From Marichromatium purpuratum 984 (GTDB taxonomy: Bacteria; Pseudomonadota; Gammaproteobacteria; Chromatiales; Chromatiaceae), in NCBI RefSeq assembly GCF_000224005.2, contig NZ_CP007031.1:2509001-2573000 (forward strand): a stretch of 64,000 nt of DNA. Reading direction: 5' to 3'. Under the pieces are notes generated by a model, which was given only the letters and a program-made list of their open reading frames with translations, made no database searches and had not been told where the DNA came from. This document shows positions 8,766 to 18,353 of this stretch, piece by piece; the stretch's first letter is position 1, and each line of letters opens with the position of its first letter. The position numbers and the translations under genes are program-made.

Positions 8766-9926
8766 TCAGTGCCCGGCGTCCTCGCCTCGGGCCCAGCCGG
8801 CACTCACCCCGGGACCGGGGTCGGCGAGCACTCGCTCGCCCGGGCGCAACCCGCTGAGCACGGTGATGAAACCGCCCTCGAGCGACTCGCCGACACGGAT
8901 CAGGCGCAGCTTGGGCGCGCCCTCGGCGTCGAGCACATAGACCCCGGGCAGGCTGCCGTTGTAGCGCACCGCCGAGCGCGGCACGACCGGATTGGCGCGC
9001 GCCGGGGCGTTGTGATCGGGCACCAGCACCTTGGCGTACATCCCCGGTTCGGAGACGCCCTGGGGCAGGTCGAACTTGATCTTGATGGTGTGACGCTGGG
9101 GATCGGCCATGGGGAAGATCTGCGCCACCCGGACCGGCACACGCTGGTTCGAGGGATCGATCTCGGCCTGCAGCATCATCCCCTCGCGCAACCCCGCGCG
9201 CAGGCGCGCCGGGACATCGACCTCGACCTGGAGGTACTCGATGTCGGCATAGTTGAGCAGCGGCTGACCCGGCTGCACGGTATCGCCGACCTCGACGAAT
9301 TTCTTCACGATCACCCCGTCGAAGGGCGCGATACCGCGCGCATCGCGGATCTTGGCGTCGAGCGCCTGCAGCTCGGCCTGCAGCCGCAGCATCAGGTTCT
9401 GCGCCTCCTGGATCTGCACGCCGGAGGCGAACAGGTCGGCCGAGCGCTCGGCGCTGCGATCACGCTCGCCGATGAAGGACTCGACCGGACGGGTGAACAT
9501 CTGATCGAACAGGTTGGGCAGACCCATGCCGCCGGGCACCGCGCGCGACTGCGGCGAGAAAATCTCGCGGGTGTACTGCACCCCGGCGTTGCGCAGCTGG
9601 GCGTCGGCGCTGGCCATCTGCGCGAGCAGCGCACGGCGCTTGGCCAGCAGCTCGGCGTCGCCGATGGCTACCAGCAACTCGGCATCATCGAAGGCATCGC
9701 CCTCGCGCCCGGCGATGAAGGTCACCCGTCCGGGGAGCTGGGCGGCGAGCATCACCTCCTTGTAGGGGACCACGGTCCCGCCGATGGAGACCGTCGGCGC
9801 ACCCTGCGCCTGCTGGACGACGAAGGTCTCGTCCGGACCGCCCCGCCCCTGCGCCGTGGTTGCGGCGCCCACCAGGGCGAGGGCGAACAGCCACACGGCT
9901 GAGGCCTTTCTCATCTGTATTGCCAT
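8766..9926 (-). CDS. RND periplasmic adaptor (HlyD/MFP family)
   Basis: A 386-residue membrane fusion protein that would bridge the RND pump to an outer-membrane channel. A signal peptide follows the start (VWLFALALVGAATTAQG). The lipoyl halves are recognisable: GGTVVPYKEVMLAAQLPG and GIAPFDGVIVKKFVEVGDTVQPG. Between them lies a helical hairpin (about residues 95-195) that contains an unusual insertion around GGMGLPNLFDQMF. A beta-barrel segment follows (VPARLRAGLREGM). The start is set at 9926 (MAIQMRK) or 9914; the longer frame adds no signal-like sequence. The pump gene follows after 143 bases on the same strand. No outer-membrane channel gene is in the window. Confidence 0.87.
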   Translation of the reverse strand: MAIQMRKASAVWLFALALVGAATTAQGRGGPDETFVVQQAQGAPTVSIGGTVVPYKEVMLAAQLPGRVTFIAGREGDAFDDAELLVAIGDAELLAKRRALLAQMASADAQLRNAGVQYTREIFSPQSRAVPGGMGLPNLFDQMFTRPVESFIGERDRSAERSADLFASGVQIQEAQNLMLRLQAELQALDAKIRDARGIAPFDGVIVKKFVEVGDTVQPGQPLLNYADIEYLQVEVDVPARLRAGLREGMMLQAEIDPSNQRVPVRVAQIFPMADPQRHTIKIKFDLPQGVSEPGMYAKVLVPDHNAPARANPVVPRSAVRYNGSLPGVYVLDAEGAPKLRLIRVGESLEGGFITVLSGLRPGERVLADPGPGVSAGWARGEDAGH

Positions 9927-10364
9927 CGGATCGCACACCAAACGCTGTGTGTTGAGTCGGAAGCCCGAAGGGCGCGATTGCGGTTCGGAGCGGAACTCGG
10001 ACACCGTCGGGAGGGAGGGTCGTTGAGCCCGGCGCGCGTCCGTCTTTCATGGACCAGGCGATCTTCGGCCGGGTACTGCGAGACATGCCAGGTGCCGCAT
10101 CCCTGTGCTCCGGACGGCGCAGTTGTCCAGTATGCCTGTGTCGCCGCGAGACATTCAACCCAGTCCATGGGGCTGTCCTTGGACCACATCATGGCCGCCG
10201 CGCGGCCCACTATCACTGGCCTGGGGGTTCGTTGTAACATCGCGGGCCATCGCGCGCCGGGAAACCGCAGGTGAACCCGATCGAGTGCGCGTCCGCCGCG
10301 ACGTGCCCGGCACACACCCGCAAGCTGACGAGCGCACGGACCATCGCAGAGAGGAACCCAATCC
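9927..10364. other. Intergenic region between divergent genes
   Basis: A 438-base gap between the adaptor gene (leftward) and the GTPase gene (rightward). It must hold two promoters. I find no convincing coding region, RNA or repeat. A GAGAGGAAC ribosome site precedes the GTPase start. Confidence 0.5.
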
Positions 10365-11873
10365 ATGCCGTCTACCGCTGACGCTGTGCAGCAGCGCCTG
10401 AAGGAACTGGAGTCCCACCTGGAGCAGGAGAACCCGGTCCTGCTCAGTGCCGTGCAGAGCTTTCGGGCGATCGACGAGGTCGCCTACGCCACCGGCGTGC
10501 TCCAACCCAATCAGACCTTCTCCAGCCAGATCCCGTGGTGGCCGCTGATCTCGGTGCTCGGGACCTTCTCGGCGGGCAAGTCGACCTTCATCAACCACTA
10601 TCTCGGCGAGAAGCTCCAGCGCACCGGCAACCAGGCCGTCGACGACCGCTTCACCGTCGTCGTCTACAGCGCCGACCCGATCAGCCACTCGCTGCCCGGC
10701 GTCTCGCTCGACTCTGATCCGCGCTTCCCCTTCTACCAGATGTCGCACGACATCGCCCAAGTCGACGCCAGCGAGGACAGCGGCGACGGCAACCGCATCG
10801 ACACCTATCTACAACTCAAGACCTGTCACAGCGACCGGTTGCGCGGCAAGATCCTGATCGACTCCCCGGGCTTCGACGCCGACGCCCAGCGCACCACCAT
10901 CCTGCGCCTGACCGATCACATGATCGACCTCTCGGACCTGGTGCTGGTGCTGTTCGACGCCCGCCATCCCGAGCCCGGGGCGATGCGCGACACCCTCCAG
11001 CACCTGGTGCGCGACACCATCAACCGCGCCGATTCAGGCAAGTTCCTCTACATCCTCAACCAGATGGACTCGGCCGCCACCGAGGACAATCCCGAAGACG
11101 TGGTCGCCGCCTGGCTACGCGCGCTCGGCGAGGCCGGACTCACCGCCGGACGCTTCTACACCATCTACAGCCCGGACGCCGGCACCACCATCGCCGACGA
11201 ACACCGCCGTGCCCGCTTCGAGAAGAAGCGCGACGAGGACCTCGCCGAGATCTATCTGCGCATGGAGCGCGTCGAGATCGAGCGCGCCTATCGCATCGTC
11301 GCCGCGCTGCGCAAGACCGCCACCGACTTCTCCCACAGTTCGATGTCGCTGCTGCAGGAGGCCAAGCGCCGCTGGCGCCGCCGCACCCTGGTCACCGAGA
11401 CCATCCTGCTCGCGCTGTGCGCCACCGCCTTCATGATCTGGAGCCTGCGCGCCGGACACTGGCACGGGCTGGCCTACGACCCGCAATGGCTCGATTTCTT
11501 CACCACCGTCTCCTGGGGGTTGTGGGGGCTCGAAGGCGTGGTCGCGGTCCTGGTGATCGGTGGACACTTCACCATCCGCCGGCTGGCGGCACTGAGCGTG
11601 ATGCCCTGGTTGCGCGGCCAGGTCGAGAAACACGACCCGCCGGGCGACGTGATCGCCGCCTTCCGGCGCAACACCCGCTTCTGGCGTACCGTGCTGTCGG
11701 GCACGCCGAAGGGCTGGCGACGCAAGCGTCGGCACGCCATCGACGAGGTCCTGCAAAACTGCGAGAACTACATCCAGAGTCTCAACGAGCGCTTCACCAA
11801 CCCACGTGGCCTGCCCGACAAGCCACGCCAGGCGGCGACCCCCGGGAACGACACCGAATCGGTCTCGGCCTGA
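10365..11873 (+). CDS. Dynamin-like membrane GTPase
   Basis: A 502-residue protein of the dynamin/YeeP-like GTPase group. The G1 loop GTFSAGKST is at residues 66-74, a G3 DSPG at 166-169 and a G4-like NQMD at 232-235. Such proteins couple GTP hydrolysis to membrane binding or remodelling, and many are poorly characterised. A helical region follows, then two predicted membrane segments at about 345-365 and 383-405, and a basic C-terminal part. It would sit in the inner membrane with its GTPase head in the cytoplasm. It is not paired with a second GTPase as in many bacterial dynamin operons. The gene stands alone, with nadA about 226 bases downstream. Confidence 0.78.
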   Translation: MPSTADAVQQRLKELESHLEQENPVLLSAVQSFRAIDEVAYATGVLQPNQTFSSQIPWWPLISVLGTFSAGKSTFINHYLGEKLQRTGNQAVDDRFTVVVYSADPISHSLPGVSLDSDPRFPFYQMSHDIAQVDASEDSGDGNRIDTYLQLKTCHSDRLRGKILIDSPGFDADAQRTTILRLTDHMIDLSDLVLVLFDARHPEPGAMRDTLQHLVRDTINRADSGKFLYILNQMDSAATEDNPEDVVAAWLRALGEAGLTAGRFYTIYSPDAGTTIADEHRRARFEKKRDEDLAEIYLRMERVEIERAYRIVAALRKTATDFSHSSMSLLQEAKRRWRRRTLVTETILLALCATAFMIWSLRAGHWHGLAYDPQWLDFFTTVSWGLWGLEGVVAVLVIGGHFTIRRLAALSVMPWLRGQVEKHDPPGDVIAAFRRNTRFWRTVLSGTPKGWRRKRRHAIDEVLQNCENYIQSLNERFTNPRGLPDKPRQAATPGNDTESVSA

Positions 11874-12099
11874 TCCGCCGATCCCGCCCGCCGCAGACAC
11901 CACCCCGGCCACCCCGGCCGGCGGTGGCGTCCGACACGACCGTCCAGTGTCCAGGGATGGCCTCGTCCGCCACGGCGCGACGACACACCCGGACGGGAGC
12001 ATTCACCCGCGAAGACAGGTCCGAGACCATGACATCGGAAGGCGCCCGACGCCCTCGCCGTCGACTCGGAACCCATCACGACACACTTAGAGAACGACC

Positions 12100-13143
12100 A
12101 TGCCAAACGCGACCACGGGGGGTGGCTCCCGCCCCACTGTCCAGGTACCGCCCCAGCCCCAATGGCCCACCCTCGGCGCCGACGAGAAGCGCGCCACCAA
12201 GGCGCGCATCGCCGAACTGCTCAAGGCGCAGGACGCGGTACTGGTCGCCCATTACTACACCGACGGCGACCTCCAGGAGCTGGCCGAGGAGACCGGCGGC
12301 CGGGTCGCCGACTCGCTCGAGATGGCGCGCTTCGGCACCCAGACCGAGGCCAGCACCCTGGTCGTCTGTGGGGTGCGCTTCATGGGCGAGACGGCCAAGA
12401 TCCTCAACCCCGAGAAGCGGGTACTGATGCCGGACCTGAGCGCCACCTGCTCGCTCGACGAGGGCTGTCCGCCGGAGGACTTCGCCGCCTTCTGCGCCGC
12501 TCACCCGGATCACACCGTGGTGGTCTACGCCAACACCAGCGCCGAGGTGAAGGCACACGCCGACTGGATGGTGACCTCGAGCATCGCGCTCCCGGTGGTG
12601 CGCCATCTCGCCGAGCGCGGCGAGAAGATCCTGTGGGCGCCGGATCGTCATCTCGGCCACTACGTCCAACACATGACCGGCGCCGAGATGCTGATGTGGG
12701 ACGGCGCCTGCGTGGTCCACGAGGAGTTCAAGTCCCTCGCCCTCGAACGGGTCCGCGCCCTACACCCCGACGCGGCGGTGCTGGTCCACCCCGAATCGCC
12801 CGATGCGGTGGTCGAGCAGGCCGACGTGGTCGGCTCCACCACCCAGCTGATCCGCGCCGTCACCGAACTGCCCAACCCCGAGTTCATCGTCGCCACCGAC
12901 ACCGGTATCTTCTGGAAGATGCGCCAGCTCGCCCCGCACAAGACGCTGATCCCGGCTCCCACCGCCGGCGAGGGCGCAACCTGCGAGAGCTGCGCCCACT
13001 GTCCGTGGATGGCGATGAACGCGCTGCAGAACCTCGAGCGCGTGCTGCGCGAGGGCGATCAGGAGATCCAGGTCGAGGACGCCATCCGCGAACGCGCGGT
13101 ACGCCCGATCCAGCGCATGCTCGAGTTCTCCGCGCAGCGCTAG
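12100..13143 (+). CDS. nadA: Quinolinate synthase
   Basis: A 347-residue NadA, which condenses iminoaspartate with dihydroxyacetone phosphate to make quinolinate for NAD synthesis. Recognisable segments are [65 protein letters not shown], the [10 protein letters not shown] cysteine, and the CESCAHC motif near residue 300. The [4Fe-4S] ligands are expected from the cysteines of DLSATC, DGAC and the CxxCxxC segment. Length is typical. It is monocistronic here: the next element is a repeat region, and nadB and nadC are not adjacent. The ribosome site before the ATG is weak. Confidence 0.96.
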   Translation: MPNATTGGGSRPTVQVPPQPQWPTLGADEKRATKARIAELLKAQDAVLVAHYYTDGDLQELAEETGGRVADSLEMARFGTQTEASTLVVCGVRFMGETAKILNPEKRVLMPDLSATCSLDEGCPPEDFAAFCAAHPDHTVVVYANTSAEVKAHADWMVTSSIALPVVRHLAERGEKILWAPDRHLGHYVQHMTGAEMLMWDGACVVHEEFKSLALERVRALHPDAAVLVHPESPDAVVEQADVVGSTTQLIRAVTELPNPEFIVATDTGIFWKMRQLAPHKTLIPAPTAGEGATCESCAHCPWMAMNALQNLERVLREGDQEIQVEDAIRERAVRPIQRMLEFSAQR

Positions 13144-13518
13144 AGGCCGTCACACCAGCGACCAGCGACCAGCGACCAGCGACCAGCGACCAGCGACCAG
13201 CGACCAGGGGATTGAACCGCCAAGGCGCGAAGGGCGCAAAGAGGCTCAAGTCGTAAGCGACCAGTCTCCAGCAGCCAGTGGGAGTACACCCTCGACGACA
13301 GCACGTCTTGCCCGCATCCGTGGTGCAGGTCTTTGGCGCCAGTGCTTGAGGGTAGTCAGCCACTGGCGACTGGCGGCTGATCGCTGGAGGCTCTTCCTGC
13401 CTTTGCGCCCTTCGCGCCTTCGCGGTTCAATCTCCCCGGCTGGCGGCTGGCGGCTGGCGGCTGGCGGCTGGCGGCTGGCGGCTGGCGGCTGGCGGCTGGC
13501 GGCTGGCGGCTGGGCACC
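13144..13518. repeat. Dispersed repeat A: inverted core pair with heptamer arrays
   Basis: Seven CCAGCGA heptamers (13155-13203) are followed by a core starting ATTGAACCGCCAAGGCG (about 13210-13243). An inverted copy of the core (CTTTGCGCCCTTCGCGCC, about 13400-13433) is followed by ten TGGCGGC heptamers (13441-13510). The whole is an imperfect inverted repeat of about 370 bases lying between nadA and the amidotransferase, downstream of both. There is no open reading frame of interest and no transposase. The same core and heptamers recur at 28373-28866 and 36080-36333. Confidence 0.85.
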
Positions 13519-14223
13519 CTACCGCCCGCTCACCAAAGCGGCGAAGCGTTGGAGCAGGCCGGCCGCCTCGGGAGTGTCGACGACCTCGACCTCGGCCCCG
13601 CGCGCGCCCAGCTTGTCGATCTGACGATCGACATAGACCTGGGTCACCTCGCGATCGAACTCGGGATGGAACTGCACGCCCCAGGCCGTCTCGCCCAGGC
13701 GTAACGCCTGATGAGGATCGTGATCGTTGGCCGCCAACACCTGCGCTTCGGGCGGTGGGCGCAAGACCGATTGGGCATGGGTGAGCGGCGCCACGAAGCG
13801 ACCGGGCAGCCCGCCGAACAGCGGATCGTCACGCGCCACCGCAGTCAGCCGGATCTCGACACAACCGAGTTCGAGTCCGCGCGGATTGAAACCAACCTCA
13901 CCGCCACAGGCGCGCGCAAGCAACTGATGCCCATAGCAGATCCCGAGCACTGGCACCCGGCGGGCCAACAGCCCCGCAAGCCATTGCTCGACGCTCAGAC
14001 TCCAGGGCGCGGCCTCGGTGACCATGGCATGCGAACCGGTAATCACCACCCCAGCCAGCTCGGCACCGTCGGGCAGCGCCTCGCCAGCAGATGCGTCGAT
14101 CACCTGCCACCTGCGTCCGTCCGCGCCGAGGCCGGCGCGGATCCAGTCCTCGAAGTCACCCCGACACGCGGTCAGCGCACCAAAACTGCCCCCGACCTTG
14201 ATGATGCAACGGCGTCCCTGCAT
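13519..14223 (-). CDS. Class I glutamine amidotransferase (GuaA-N-like)
   Basis: A 234-residue class I glutamine amidotransferase. The nucleophile elbow GICYGHQLLA carries the catalytic Cys and the segment WGVQFHPEFD carries the His-Glu pair; VVITGSHAMV forms part of the oxyanion region. It resembles the stand-alone GMP-synthase-like amidotransferases (YfeJ-type), which are often of unknown acceptor. The start at 14223 is preferred because GGAGG lies just upstream; the longer reading frame to 14370 has no family-like sequence. The stop lies right beside the heptamer array of repeat A. Confidence 0.87.
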   Translation of the reverse strand: MQGRRCIIKVGGSFGALTACRGDFEDWIRAGLGADGRRWQVIDASAGEALPDGAELAGVVITGSHAMVTEAAPWSLSVEQWLAGLLARRVPVLGICYGHQLLARACGGEVGFNPRGLELGCVEIRLTAVARDDPLFGGLPGRFVAPLTHAQSVLRPPPEAQVLAANDHDPHQALRLGETAWGVQFHPEFDREVTQVYVDRQIDKLGARGAEVEVVDTPEAAGLLQRFAALVSGR

Positions 14224-14576
14224 CGCCTTACCTCCTTCGACTCGATTCGACCTCGCACCCGACACCCTCGCCCGATCAACCCTCGCCGCACCTCGGCGAC
14301 AGCGAGGCAAGCGCGGAAACGCGCACCCCGCTGTCGGTCGTAGTGGTGTGACGGAACTCGGCGTGGGCACGCCGTGCCTCGCGCCGACACCGTGCGAACG
14401 GGGCTCGGCACGGACGCCTCACGCCCCGCAGACACTTTCCGGCCGAGGAACTCGGGCACCGGCCTTGGCAACCAAGTAGCACTTCACTTAATATCAATGA
14501 CAATTATCAAGGCGGAGACGCCCGCCCGGTCTCATCAGGGCGCATCGTCAATCCGCCGTCGGGGAGGATGGTTCGC
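14224..14576. other. Divergent intergenic region before the sulfide-oxidation module
   Basis: A 353-base gap between the amidotransferase and the tetraheme cytochrome genes. It holds an AT-rich patch (about 14480-14510), in contrast with the GC-rich surroundings, that is the likely promoter area for the rightward module. A GGGGAGG ribosome site at 14561-14567 is placed 9 bases before the ATG at 14577. No gene is supported. Confidence 0.5.
14490..14508. promoter_or_regulatory. Candidate Fur-type box
   Basis: The segment AATATCAATGACAATTATC (reverse GATAATTGTCATTGATATT) matches the classical 19-base Fur consensus at about 12 of 19 positions by eye. It lies in the only AT-rich patch upstream of the heme-rich cytochrome gene. 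Iron control of this module would be plausible but is an inference; the match could be chance. Confidence 0.28.
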
Positions 14577-15140
14577 ATGCCCCAGCGCAAGACGTCTCGA
14601 CGCAGATTCTCCATGGCAGTCCTGGTGCTGATGTTCTTTGCCGGCATCGGCTTCGTCGCCGCGCTCGACTTCGGCATCCGCTCCACCAACACCATGGAGT
14701 TCTGCACCTCCTGCCACACCATGCACACCAACTTCGAGGAGTACAAGGAGACACTCCACTACAAGAACCCCTCGGGCGTACAGGCAACCTGCGCCGACTG
14801 TCACGTGCCCAAGGCATTGTGGCCGAAGCTGGTCACCAAGGTCATCGCCGCCAAGGACGTCTATCACGAATTGGTCGGCACCATCGACACCCCCGAGAAA
14901 TTCGAGGCACGTCGCTGGGTGATGGCCTCGCGAGTGTGGGCAAAGATGGAACGCAGCGACTCGCGCGAGTGCCGCACCTGCCACGACTTCTCCAGCATGG
15001 ACCTGTCCGAGCAGGGGCGCTCGGCGCGCAGCCGTCACGCCGCCGCCGAGGACAAGGGACAGACCTGCATCGACTGTCACAAGGGCATCGTCCACGAAGA
15101 GCCCTACGAACCGCTGCCCGAAACGGCCGCCGCCGATTGA
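14577..15140 (+). CDS. NapC/NirT-type membrane-anchored tetraheme cytochrome c
   Basis: A 187-residue protein with an N-terminal membrane anchor (about residues 12-30) and four CxxCH heme sites: CTSCH at 43, CADCH at 72, CRTCH at 132 and CIDCH at 164. This is the NapC/NirT/NrfH architecture, in which the anchored cytochrome exchanges electrons between the quinone pool and periplasmic redox enzymes. The segment after the first heme ([16 protein letters not shown]) is typical. The ATG at 14577 is chosen over 14568 because the GGGGAGG site abuts 14568. It leads a same-strand group with the ankyrin protein and FccAB, so I infer it may pass electrons between sulfide oxidation and the membrane. Confidence 0.9.
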   Translation: MPQRKTSRRRFSMAVLVLMFFAGIGFVAALDFGIRSTNTMEFCTSCHTMHTNFEEYKETLHYKNPSGVQATCADCHVPKALWPKLVTKVIAAKDVYHELVGTIDTPEKFEARRWVMASRVWAKMERSDSRECRTCHDFSSMDLSEQGRSARSRHAAAEDKGQTCIDCHKGIVHEEPYEPLPETAAAD

Positions 15141-15171
15141 GGTCGACGCCCGCGCAACGACGAGGCCGGAG

Positions 15172-16128
15172 ATGATGACCAGCAACAGGACCCGCTGCGC
15201 CCCGAGAATCCCCCTGCTCGCCGCCCTGCTGCTCGGCGCGAACGGCACCGCAGCGGCCGACCTCGCCACCGAACTCAGGCTCAATGCCATGGTCGGCGAC
15301 ACCGATGCCATGGTCGAGCTACTCGACCGTGGTGCACCGGTGGACGCCGCCAACGCCTTCGGCAAGACCGCGCTGATGTTCGCCGTCGAGGCCGACGAGC
15401 TGGAGACGGTGGCGCTGCTGCTGACCCGTGGCGCAACGGTCAACGCTCGCACCGTCGCCGGCTGCACCCCGCTAACCTTCGCCGCCGAGGGCGGACACAT
15501 CGGCATCTCGGCGTTGCTGATCGCGCGCGGCGCCCATGTCCACGACCGCACCCGCGCCGGTTGGGACGCGCTGATGATCGCCGCACGCCACGGCATCCTC
15601 GAGATGGTCGAACAGTTGCTGTTTCGCGGCGCCGACCCCAAGGCCGCCGATCGCGACGGTCGCACCGCACTGATGCAGGCGGCCGAGCGCGGCCATGTCG
15701 CCCTGGTCGCGCCGCTGCTCGGCGCCGGTGCCGAACTCGAGTCGCGCGACCGCGACGGTGCCACCGCGCTGCTGATCGCCGCCGACCGCGGCCAGCTCGC
15801 CATGGCCCGCGCTCTGCTCGGCGCCGGCGCCGAGGTCAACGCCCGCGACGCGCTCGACGCCAACGCGCTGATCCTCGCCGCCAGCCAGGGGCACCTCGAA
15901 CTGGCGCGGCTGCTGCTGGAACAGGGCGCCAACCCCAACCTGCAGGATAGCGACGGCACCACGGCGTTGATGGAGGCCATCTCGACCGATCACAACGCCC
16001 TGATCGATCTACTGATCGACTACCGCGCAAACCCCGCTCTCGAGGATGCGCAGGGACGCACTGCGGCGGACCGCGCCCGCCAGCTCGGCAATCGCGAGGC
16101 GATCGAGCTGCTGGCCCGCGGTCACTGA
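15172..16128 (+). CDS. Exported ankyrin-repeat protein
   Basis: A 318-residue protein with a signal peptide ([16 protein letters not shown], about residues 14-29) followed by about nine ankyrin repeats of 33 residues filling residues 31-318, each with the G-x-TAL...AA..G......LL..GA pattern; the last is a cap. Ankyrin stacks bind other proteins. The signal peptide places it in the periplasm, the same compartment as the cytochromes. It lies 31 bases after the tetraheme gene and 138 bases before fccA. A role as chaperone or scaffold for heme or flavoprotein assembly is possible but unproven. ATG at 15172 or 15175. Confidence 0.88.
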   Translation: MMTSNRTRCAPRIPLLAALLLGANGTAAADLATELRLNAMVGDTDAMVELLDRGAPVDAANAFGKTALMFAVEADELETVALLLTRGATVNARTVAGCTPLTFAAEGGHIGISALLIARGAHVHDRTRAGWDALMIAARHGILEMVEQLLFRGADPKAADRDGRTALMQAAERGHVALVAPLLGAGAELESRDRDGATALLIAADRGQLAMARALLGAGAEVNARDALDANALILAASQGHLELARLLLEQGANPNLQDSDGTTALMEAISTDHNALIDLLIDYRANPALEDAQGRTAADRARQLGNREAIELLARGH

Positions 16129-16266
16129 CCCCGCTCGCCGCCGCGCGACGACACGACTCCGCGCACCGCGCACTTGCTCAAGAGGCAGTGGCCCAGGCCG
16201 CTACCCCTTAGCCGCCGACGCCCCGGAGGGCGTCGGTCTACCGCAAAGACGCAACAGGAGGAAGGA

Positions 16267-16872
16267 ATGGCCGACTCGATCCGCAACAGACTGTCCCTGA
16301 CCGCGGGACTCCTCGCGCTCGGACTCGTCTCCGCCGCCCAGGCCGGAGACGCCACCCCGGAGATGCTCGCCAATGCCTGCGCCGGCTGTCACGGCACCGA
16401 AGGCAACAGCATGGGGCCGGCTGCGCCCAGCATCTCGGCGATGGACCCGCTGGTGTTCGTCGACACCATGGAGGCATTCAAGAGCGGAGACACCTACTCG
16501 ACCGTGATGGGCCGCATCGCCAAGGGCTATGACACCGCCGAGTTCGAGGCGATGGCCGAATACTTCCACGCCCAGCCCTATCGTCCCGCGCCCCAGGACT
16601 ACAACGCGGCACTGGTCGACACCGGCGCCCAGCTCCACGACCGCTTCTGCGAGAAGTGCCATGCCGAGGGCGGTATCCCGCTGGTCGATGAGGAGGACTA
16701 CAACATCCTCGCCGGGCAGTGGGTGCCCTATCTGCGCTATGCCATGGAGGACTTCCGCGCCGACCGTCGCGAGTTGCCGAAGAAGATGCGCAGCAAGCTC
16801 GAGGACCTGCTCGAGCGCCACGGCGAGGACGGTCTCGAAGCCCTGTACGCCTTCTACGCCAGCCAACAATAA
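16267..16872 (+). CDS. fccA: Flavocytochrome c sulfide dehydrogenase, diheme subunit
   Basis: A 201-residue cytochrome: signal peptide to about residue 26 (cleavage after AQA), then two heme sites, CAGCH at 38 and CEKCH at 128, with C-terminal helices. The mature size of about 175 residues matches the diheme subunit of the Allochromatium vinosum enzyme. It accepts electrons from the FAD of FccB during periplasmic oxidation of sulfide to sulfur or polysulfide. The start at 16267 is set by an AGGAGGAAGGA ribosome site; upstream in-frame codons have no signal-peptide character. fccB begins 23 bases after its stop. Confidence 0.95.
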   Translation: MADSIRNRLSLTAGLLALGLVSAAQAGDATPEMLANACAGCHGTEGNSMGPAAPSISAMDPLVFVDTMEAFKSGDTYSTVMGRIAKGYDTAEFEAMAEYFHAQPYRPAPQDYNAALVDTGAQLHDRFCEKCHAEGGIPLVDEEDYNILAGQWVPYLRYAMEDFRADRRELPKKMRSKLEDLLERHGEDGLEALYAFYASQQ

Positions 16873-16895
16873 GGACATCGGAGGATCAGCACGCG

Positions 16896-18191
16896 ATGAA
16901 GCTCAGCAGACGCGATTTCGTCAAGACCGGCGCCACCGCCACCGCCGCCCTCGGCCTGCTCTCGGCCCCCTATCTCGCCCGGGCCGCCAGCCACCGCGTG
17001 GTGGTGGTCGGCGGCGGCACCGGCGGGGCCACCGCAGCCAAGTACCTCAAGCGCGCCGACCCGGCGATCGAGGTCACCCTGATCGAGCCCAACGAGACCT
17101 ACTACACCTGCTATCTCAGCAACGAGGTCATCGGAGGCGATCGTCAGCTCGACACCCTCGAGCACGGCTATGACGGGCTGCGCGCGCACGGTATCCGTGT
17201 GGTCCACGACACCGTCACCGCGATCGACCCCGAGGCGCGCGCGGTCGATACCGCCGGCGGCGAGCGCTTCGAGTATGACCGCTGCGTCGTCGCCCCGGGC
17301 ATCGAGCTGCTCTACGACCGCATCGAGGGCTACAGCGAGGCCGCCGCCGAGACCCTGCCGCACGCCTGGAAGGCCGGCGCCCAGACCGCGCTGCTGCGCC
17401 GCCAGCTCGAGGAGATGGCCGACGGCGGCACCGTGGTGCTGGTCGCCCCACCCAACCCCTTCCGTTGTCCGCCCGGACCCTACGAGCGCGCCAGTCAGAT
17501 CGCCCACTACCTCAAGGGCCACAAGCCCAAGTCCAAGGTCATCATCCTCGACAGCAAGCAGGCCTTCTCCAAACAGGGACTGTTCACCCAGGGCTGGGAG
17601 CGGCTCTACGGCTTCGGTACCGAGGACAGCCTGATCGAGTGGCACCCCGGCCCGGACGCCGCCGTGGTCAGGGTCGAGGCCGAGGGCATGGTCGCCGAGA
17701 CCAGCTTCGGTGACGAGATCCGGGCCGACGTGATGAACGTCATCCCGCCACAGCGCGCCGGCAAGATCGCCCAGGTGGCGGGCCTTGCCGACGACAGCGG
17801 CTGGTGCCCGGTCGACAAGCGCACCTTCGAGTCGAGCATCCATCCCGGCATCCATGTCATCGGTGACGCCTGTATCGCCACCAAGATGCCCAAGTCCGGC
17901 TACTCAGCCAACAGCCAGGGCAAGGTCGCCGCCGCGGCGATCGCCGCACTGCTCAAAGGCGAGGAACCGGGAACGCCCTCCTACATCAACACCTGCTACT
18001 CGATCATCGGCACCGACTACGGCATCTCGGTCGCCGCCGTCTACCGCATCAGCGAGGACGGCGCCACCATCGCCCCGGTCGAGGGCGCCGGCGGCCTGAC
18101 CCCGAGCGACGCACCCGACTGGGCGCTGGCCCGCGAGGTGCAATACGCCTACAGCTGGTACAACAACATCACTCACGACACCTTCGGCTGA
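16896..18191 (+). CDS. fccB: Flavocytochrome c sulfide dehydrogenase, flavoprotein subunit
   Basis: A 431-residue flavoprotein exported folded through the Tat system: the signal begins [13 protein letters not shown] and ends after residue 30. The mature part begins with the FAD-binding loop [15 protein letters not shown]72 in YYTCYLSNE (mature C42) is the residue that carries FAD covalently in the A. vinosum enzyme. [11 protein letters not shown] and LNTCYS-like INTCYS regions hold the redox cysteines, and the end is HDTFG. It oxidises sulfide and passes electrons to FccA. An intrinsic terminator follows 50 bases after the stop, ending the module. Confidence 0.97.
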   Translation: MKLSRRDFVKTGATATAALGLLSAPYLARAASHRVVVVGGGTGGATAAKYLKRADPAIEVTLIEPNETYYTCYLSNEVIGGDRQLDTLEHGYDGLRAHGIRVVHDTVTAIDPEARAVDTAGGERFEYDRCVVAPGIELLYDRIEGYSEAAAETLPHAWKAGAQTALLRRQLEEMADGGTVVLVAPPNPFRCPPGPYERASQIAHYLKGHKPKSKVIILDSKQAFSKQGLFTQGWERLYGFGTEDSLIEWHPGPDAAVVRVEAEGMVAETSFGDEIRADVMNVIPPQRAGKIAQVAGLADDSGWCPVDKRTFESSIHPGIHVIGDACIATKMPKSGYSANSQGKVAAAAIAALLKGEEPGTPSYINTCYSIIGTDYGISVAAVYRISEDGATIAPVEGAGGLTPSDAPDWALAREVQYAYSWYNNITHDTFG

Positions 18192-18241
18192 TCCGCCACC
18201 CGGCGGGCCGCCCGAGAGGGACCAAAGGAGGAGGAATCTTC

Positions 18242-18265
18242 GGGGGCCGCACGGCCCCCTTTTTT
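18242..18265 (+). terminator. Intrinsic terminator after fccB
   Basis: A perfect 7-bp stem, GGGGGCC (18242-18248) with GGCCCCC (18253-18259), a GCAC loop and six T (18260-18265). It closes the cytochrome-ankyrin-fccAB transcript. Confidence 0.9.
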
Positions 18266-18353
18266 CGCCATCGCGAGATGTTAGGGGCATCGCCTAGAAT
18301 GAACAGCACCGACCAGCCACGGAGCGGGGCCAGGCGCCCCGGACCTCGCCATC

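Noticed and set aside
4678-8940. Very long plus-strand reading frames (649 and 768 codons) across the RND pump region
   Set aside because: They are antisense to the RND and adaptor genes, His/Gly/Arg-rich with no family motif, and arise from the strong codon bias of the real minus-strand genes.
13155-13510. Heptamer arrays as a CRISPR array
   Set aside because: Unit length is 7 bases with no unique spacers, so these are simple tandem repeats next to a dispersed core.
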